Shown: positions 60,866 to 64,000 of the stretch, in pieces | How positions within the stretch are numbered: the first letter of the stretch is position 1 | Layout: every line of letters starts with the position of its first letter | NCBI GenBank assembly: GCA_036936605.1 | Contig: JAUPFV010000001.1 | Coordinates: 73,613,910-73,677,909, forward strand | Origin: Limnanthes douglasii subsp. nivea | Taxonomy: Eukaryota; Streptophyta; Magnoliopsida; Brassicales; Limnanthaceae | Length of the DNA stretch: 64,000 bases | Reading direction: 5' to 3' | The notes under the pieces: model-generated | Seen by the model: only the letters and a program-made list of their open reading frames with translations | Told to the model about the DNA's origin: nothing | Databases searched by the model: none | Program-made: the position numbers and the translations under genes

Positions 60866-61192
60866 TGGCGGAAATAGAAGAAGAATCAACGATAGATGAA
60901 ACCCTAGTTCAAGGGTAACATGATGAAACCTTAATATAAGGGTAACAAAGGCTGAAATTTTCAGAGATAAAAATATATTATTCCAAAAACTTCAAATAAC
61001 TTAAGGCATATGAGGCTTTATATAATAGCTTCTCAAAACCCTAAATTATAATATAAAGAAATAAAATAAATATTTTAAAATCAAATAAAATCAAATCTTA
61101 ATATAATTAGATTTGATTTAAATACATAAGATATTTGAATAAAATAAAATAAAATTAACAAGGCTTGTATTTGGACTTTCTGGGCTACATCA
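60866..61192 (-). repeat. TRIM 5' LTR
   Basis: Matches 60010-60335 with about 14 differences. Confidence 0.9.
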
Positions 61193-62225
61193 CATTGTTA
61201 ACATTGCTAGACACATTGCTGACATTGCTAGACATATATGCAGACATTGCTAGACGTATTGCATGTTAGTGTACACACATATTCCAAATATTGCTAGACA
61301 TTGCCACAATTTTTGCAGACACTGCTAGACATGAACAACATAACAGAAGAAAAACATCGCAATAGTAACCTATATCGCAATCACCCCAACATAATAGAAA
61401 AAACTTTCCACAACTCTAGATATTAACTAAACAAAAATACCAACTAACTTACACACATTGCTAGACATATTGCATATTCAATGCAGATATTGCTAGACAT
61501 ATTACATGTTAGTGTAGAAACATTATGGACATTTATAGACATTGCAACACATATTGCATACATTGCTAGAAATGTACAACATAAACATATTGCATCAAGT
61601 AACAACATCAACTAACTTTATACACATTGCTAGACATATTGCAGATTCACTACTACATTGCTAGACATGATGTATATTACTGTAAACACAATACTAACAT
61701 TGTTAGACGTGGCAACACAGATTGCATACATTGCTAGATACGTACAACATTTCACTGACACTGATGCAAATACTTTCTAAAACAGATACATTGCTAGATA
61801 TGGCTATAAGGTTGATTATACTCACTAAGCCTGGCCTATAGACTAGTCTCGTCTTAGTCATGTTTGCCTGCATATATTCCAATTTCAACACAACTTAATC
61901 ATAATCCGAACAATCCTGTATTAACATCTATTTCAACCATCAATCAATTAAACAAACAAACTAAGCAGAGAACATATACATTACCAATCAAGCACACCAT
62001 TGGAGCAACTAACCAAACAACAACATGAGTCTTACTTCATGGCTACATTGCTAGACATGACCAAGTTTAACTACTACATTGCTAGACGTGGAGTGTGTTA
62101 CAGTTAACTAGTTACTGACATTGTTAGATACGGCCACAAATATTCTGTACATTGGTAGATACGTACACCATCTCATGCATATGAACAAAAAACTACCTCA
62201 AATATATACATTGCTAGACATGCTT
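61193..62225 (+). repeat. Motif array 2, right block
   Basis: More than 25 copies, here with ACATTGCTAGACATATTGCA and ACATTGCTAGACATG forms. It is interrupted at 61805-61880 by a duplicated exon-start segment. Confidence 0.85.
61805..61880 (-). repeat. Second copy of the ULP-like exon start
   Basis: The minus strand has ATATGCAG/GCAAACATGACT, then GGCTTAGTGAGTATAATCAACC. The copy at 59655-59715 has TGTGTAG/GCAAACATGACTGG and GGCTTAGTCAGCATAATCAACC. The match covers the splice acceptor and the first codons; this copy has an insertion and stops. Confidence 0.6.
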
Positions 62226-62564
62226 AACTGAAACCGGCGACATTGCGATTCTATAGTACAAAACCAACTACCCAGTACCATCGGCATTCTCCGGCAGCAC
62301 TATCGACACTATCATAACCACTCCGATACTAACCAACCATGTTAACTACTAACAATGAGACGCGATGTCAGGAACACAAAAAAATTTCAACACCAACAAA
62401 TAACACTAACGTACAACTGTAGGCGAAACGCAAAAACGTCGCCAGAGAACGGAGAACTGTCCAATACAATACTCAAATACAGTGACTACTCCGACGACAT
62501 TAATACAGTCGACTATTAAACACAGAGAGCCACATTGAAACGTCCGACGAAAACAAAAATTACG

Positions 62565-62753
62565 TCAAACGTACCTCTTCGACAGTAACGACGGCGGTGG
62601 CTCGACGACGGCTTCCTTCTCTACCTCTTGATTGGTGTCGGGGAAAATGTTATCGTCGCCGGAACGGTTATAGTCGACGGAATGGTTACAACACGTTGGG
62701 TTCAAGTTCGTGTTTTGGGTTCGCTCTCGTTTTTCGCGTTTCTCTCTCCTCAA
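62565..62753 (-). CDS. First-exon candidate of the second element (right leader)
   Basis: After a minus-strand TATA box (62839-62845) the first ATG at 62753 opens a frame: MRREKREKRERTQNTNLNPT, then TNQEVEKEAVVEPPPSLLSK. It ends at a good splice donor GAAGAG/GTACGT (exon end about 62575). The CG-rich composition contrasts with the flanks. It is probably the first exon or leader of the gene whose next exon is at 59715-59478. The protein is not recognised. Confidence 0.35.
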   Translation of the reverse strand: MRREKREKRERTQNTNLNPTCCNHSVDYNRSGDDNIFPDTNQEVEKEAVVEPPPSLLSKRYV

Positions 62754-62838
62754 AATTAGAAATGTGAAAGTGGAGGGAATTGGAACCCAAAAGTCACGAT
62801 TAGAAGATGAAAAAAGTGGATTTCAACCAAAAATCCCC

Positions 62839-62845
62839 TTTTATA
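62839..62845 (-). promoter_or_regulatory. TATA box of the right promoter of the second element
   Basis: The minus strand reads GGGTATAAAAGGGG, a strong plant TATA box about 115 bases inside the element's right end and directed inward. Confidence 0.6.
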
Positions 62846-62969
62846 CCCTAGAGGGTATTTTGGTACAAAATATGGTTCTAGATATTTTATAAAACTAATG
62901 TAAAAGTTAGTACCATTTTGATATTTCAAAGTTGAATAAGTATTTATGGATACTTTCCCCGTTAATTAA

Positions 62970-63852
62970 ATAGTAAATAAAAAATATAAATTTAAGATCG
63001 TGAAACCGAAACCAAACGATGTGCAAAAACATAGTACCATCCGTTTATTTCATCCATGCGTTAATATATTTTATTTTATTTTATTTAGATTAACATGTAT
63101 CAAAATTTATAGCTCAGATCAACAAACCGAGCCTACTGAGGATCAATCTCTAATATTCTCTAATATACTTAAAAACATATTTGTATCTAAGCTTTACTCA
63201 ACAAGTTATAAAATAAATTTCATGTTTTTTCTGATTTGTTTTTGGGCTTTTGTGTTGACGGATAAAGGTACACGTGGTGAGCATCTGTCAAATACGTGGA
63301 CACTTAGCTTAGGTTTCAATAAAAACGGCTATGGATAACGTTCTATGACTTATCGATATGCGCAATGTCGTTTGTTTGACTCGATGTCACATCAGATGAG
63401 CTAATTCAATTTAATTTGGGTACTACGAATTGTACTTTCCAGAGTATGCCATCTCGTCAGTACTCAAAGTGCCACGTATGCTCAATAACACCGATTTCGC
63501 TCAATAGACTTTTGGATGATTTTTCATAAATAAAACAGGTATACATATAGATGACACGAAAGAGATACTTCAGATTTGAAAGATAGAACATACTTCTATC
63601 TCTAAGTTCAGTCAGATGTCAATTTATTAAGACTGTAAGGCATCAAAATATTTCCAGATTCTAGACTTATGTCTCGAGTGTGAAAGAAATACACCATCCC
63701 ATAGAAAAAAACTGTACTCAAATGGGGTTACAAGTATTTTACAACAAATGGTACACTAGCTTGAAGTATACCCAAATGAAAGAGAACAACTCTTAGTTTT
63801 GCGTAAAAGAGGAAAATACTAAATCAGATCTATGCATTGGATTGTGACCTTA
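62970..63852. other. Right flank, probable 3' untranslated and intergenic DNA
   Basis: No repeats or motifs. An open stretch at 63000-63338 has no family resemblance. The part from about 63400 may be the 3' untranslated region of the gene ending at 63853. Confidence 0.35.
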
Positions 63853-63960
63853 TCAATCGTCTTTCGGATGGATAACACTAGGGAGGCTATATTTACCGTT
63901 GAGAGCAGTATGATATATTCGTTTTTCAGAAAGTCCGATATCTGTCAGAATCAGATTACC
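63853..63960 (-). CDS. Last exon of an unidentified host gene (partial)
   Basis: On the minus strand an acceptor TGTTACATGCAG is followed by 36 codons in frame ending in TGA: GNLILTDIGLSEKRIYHTAL, then NGKYSLPSVIHPKDD. The composition and the clean acceptor support a real terminal exon whose gene continues beyond the right edge. I do not recognise the protein. Confidence 0.45.
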   Translation of the reverse strand, partial: GNLILTDIGLSEKRIYHTALNGKYSLPSVIHPKDD

Positions 63961-64000
63961 CTGCATGTAACAGAAGCAAGCAAAACAGATCATAACATTT

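Larger units (their letters stand above)
60010..61192 (-). mobile_element. TRIM-type miniature LTR retrotransposon
   Basis: The 1183-bp element has two LTRs of 326-327 bp, about 96% identical by hand count. On the minus strand it begins TGATGTAGCC, its PBS TGGTATCAGAGC lies 11 bases inside the 5' LTR (plus coordinates 60843-60854), and the polypurine-like CAGGCGAGGA lies directly before the 3' LTR. The interior is only 530 bp and has no gag or pol. A small internal duplication (GGAAAAAAATAGTTT.. and GATGAAAAAAATAGTTT..) is present. It interrupts motif array 2 and so is younger than the array. CACATTG stands on both sides, but the exact duplication is ambiguous. Confidence 0.85.
56303..62960. 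mobile_element. Second MULE-like element, non-autonomous, with motif array 2
   Basis: The ends are GGGAAATGACATAC.. (left) and, reverse complemented, GGGGAAAGTATCC.. (right), with 17 of the first 27 positions identical. Flanks are ATTAATTAA (56294-56302) and GTTAATTAA (62961-62969), a nine-base duplication with one mismatch, as for MULEs. It contains inward-facing promoter/leader modules at both ends, an exon related to the ULP gene of the first element (59478-59715), and a long array of a motif close to GACATTGCTAGAYACGAG. No transposase domain is seen, so it is non-autonomous. The AT-rich target could give a chance match, so the duplication is suggestive but not certain. Confidence 0.55.

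Noticed and set aside
57480..62225. Ordinary satellite or centromeric repeat
   Set aside because: Unit length and spacing vary, copies are interrupted by exon-like regions, and the array lies between element termini with a probable target duplication.
1..64000. tRNA, rRNA or organelle-derived DNA
   Set aside because: I saw no cloverleaf-like tRNA with box A/B sequences, no rRNA signature and no plastid or mitochondrial genes. The tRNA-like sequences are primer sites only.
1..64000. Integrated pararetrovirus
   Set aside because: All reverse transcriptases sit beside integrases or have Copia/Tat-type motifs. No movement-protein or coat-protein motif was seen.

Overview
The window is nuclear DNA from a flowering plant, most likely a eudicot. 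It is AT-rich, with spliced genes bounded by GT..AG introns, and it holds nested Tat, Copia, TRIM, CACTA, MULE, hAT and Tourist-type elements. I cannot place it to family. There is one recognisable host gene (ASG1-like, minus strand, 17146-19453) and the last exon of an unidentified gene at the right edge (63853-63960). Almost everything else is mobile DNA of different ages.

Left third. A Tat-lineage Ty3/gypsy element (145-10459, 5-bp target duplication CTTGA) is inserted into an older Copia relic, whose halves lie on both sides. The Tat element has decayed gag-pol with the second, archaeal-type RNase H of this lineage, and a long antisense gene between integrase and the 3' LTR. A second Copia relic (14215-16560), the ASG1-like gene and a decayed hAT transposon (20080-22510) follow.

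Middle. There is a very old Copia element with both LTRs (24046-30123), a minus-strand Copia RT fragment (30940-31570), a Copia deletion derivative (33506-36345) and a Tourist-like MITE (36833-37087, duplication TTA).

Right 26 kb. A large MULE (about 37.6-56.2 kb) carries a plus-strand MuDR-type transposase gene, a minus-strand gene joining a DUF1985-like N-terminal region to a ULP1-like C48 cysteine protease, and a third minus-strand acidic ORF. Its introns and spacers, but not its recognisable exons, are filled with copies of a short motif close to GATAGATGYGAAACC. A CACTA element (38139-44174, duplication TAC) that captured part of a receptor-like cytoplasmic kinase gene has jumped into the left array, and a GC-rich hAT-type MITE (49932-50339) has jumped into the protease gene. 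Directly to the right is a second, non-autonomous MULE-like element (56303-62960, imperfect 9-bp duplication). It keeps inward-facing promoter and leader modules and an exon homologous to the first element's ULP gene, but is filled with a different motif close to GACATTGCTAGAYACGAG. A TRIM retrotransposon (60010-61192) has inserted into that array.

The most interesting reading is that these are two related MULEs, each with its own short motif scattered through non-coding DNA and each carrying a DUF1985/ULP-type gene. Arabidopsis VANDAL elements use such an arrangement for sequence-specific anti-silencing by VANC proteins. That function is inferred here. The motif arrays, their avoidance of exons and the shared exon are visible in the sequence.
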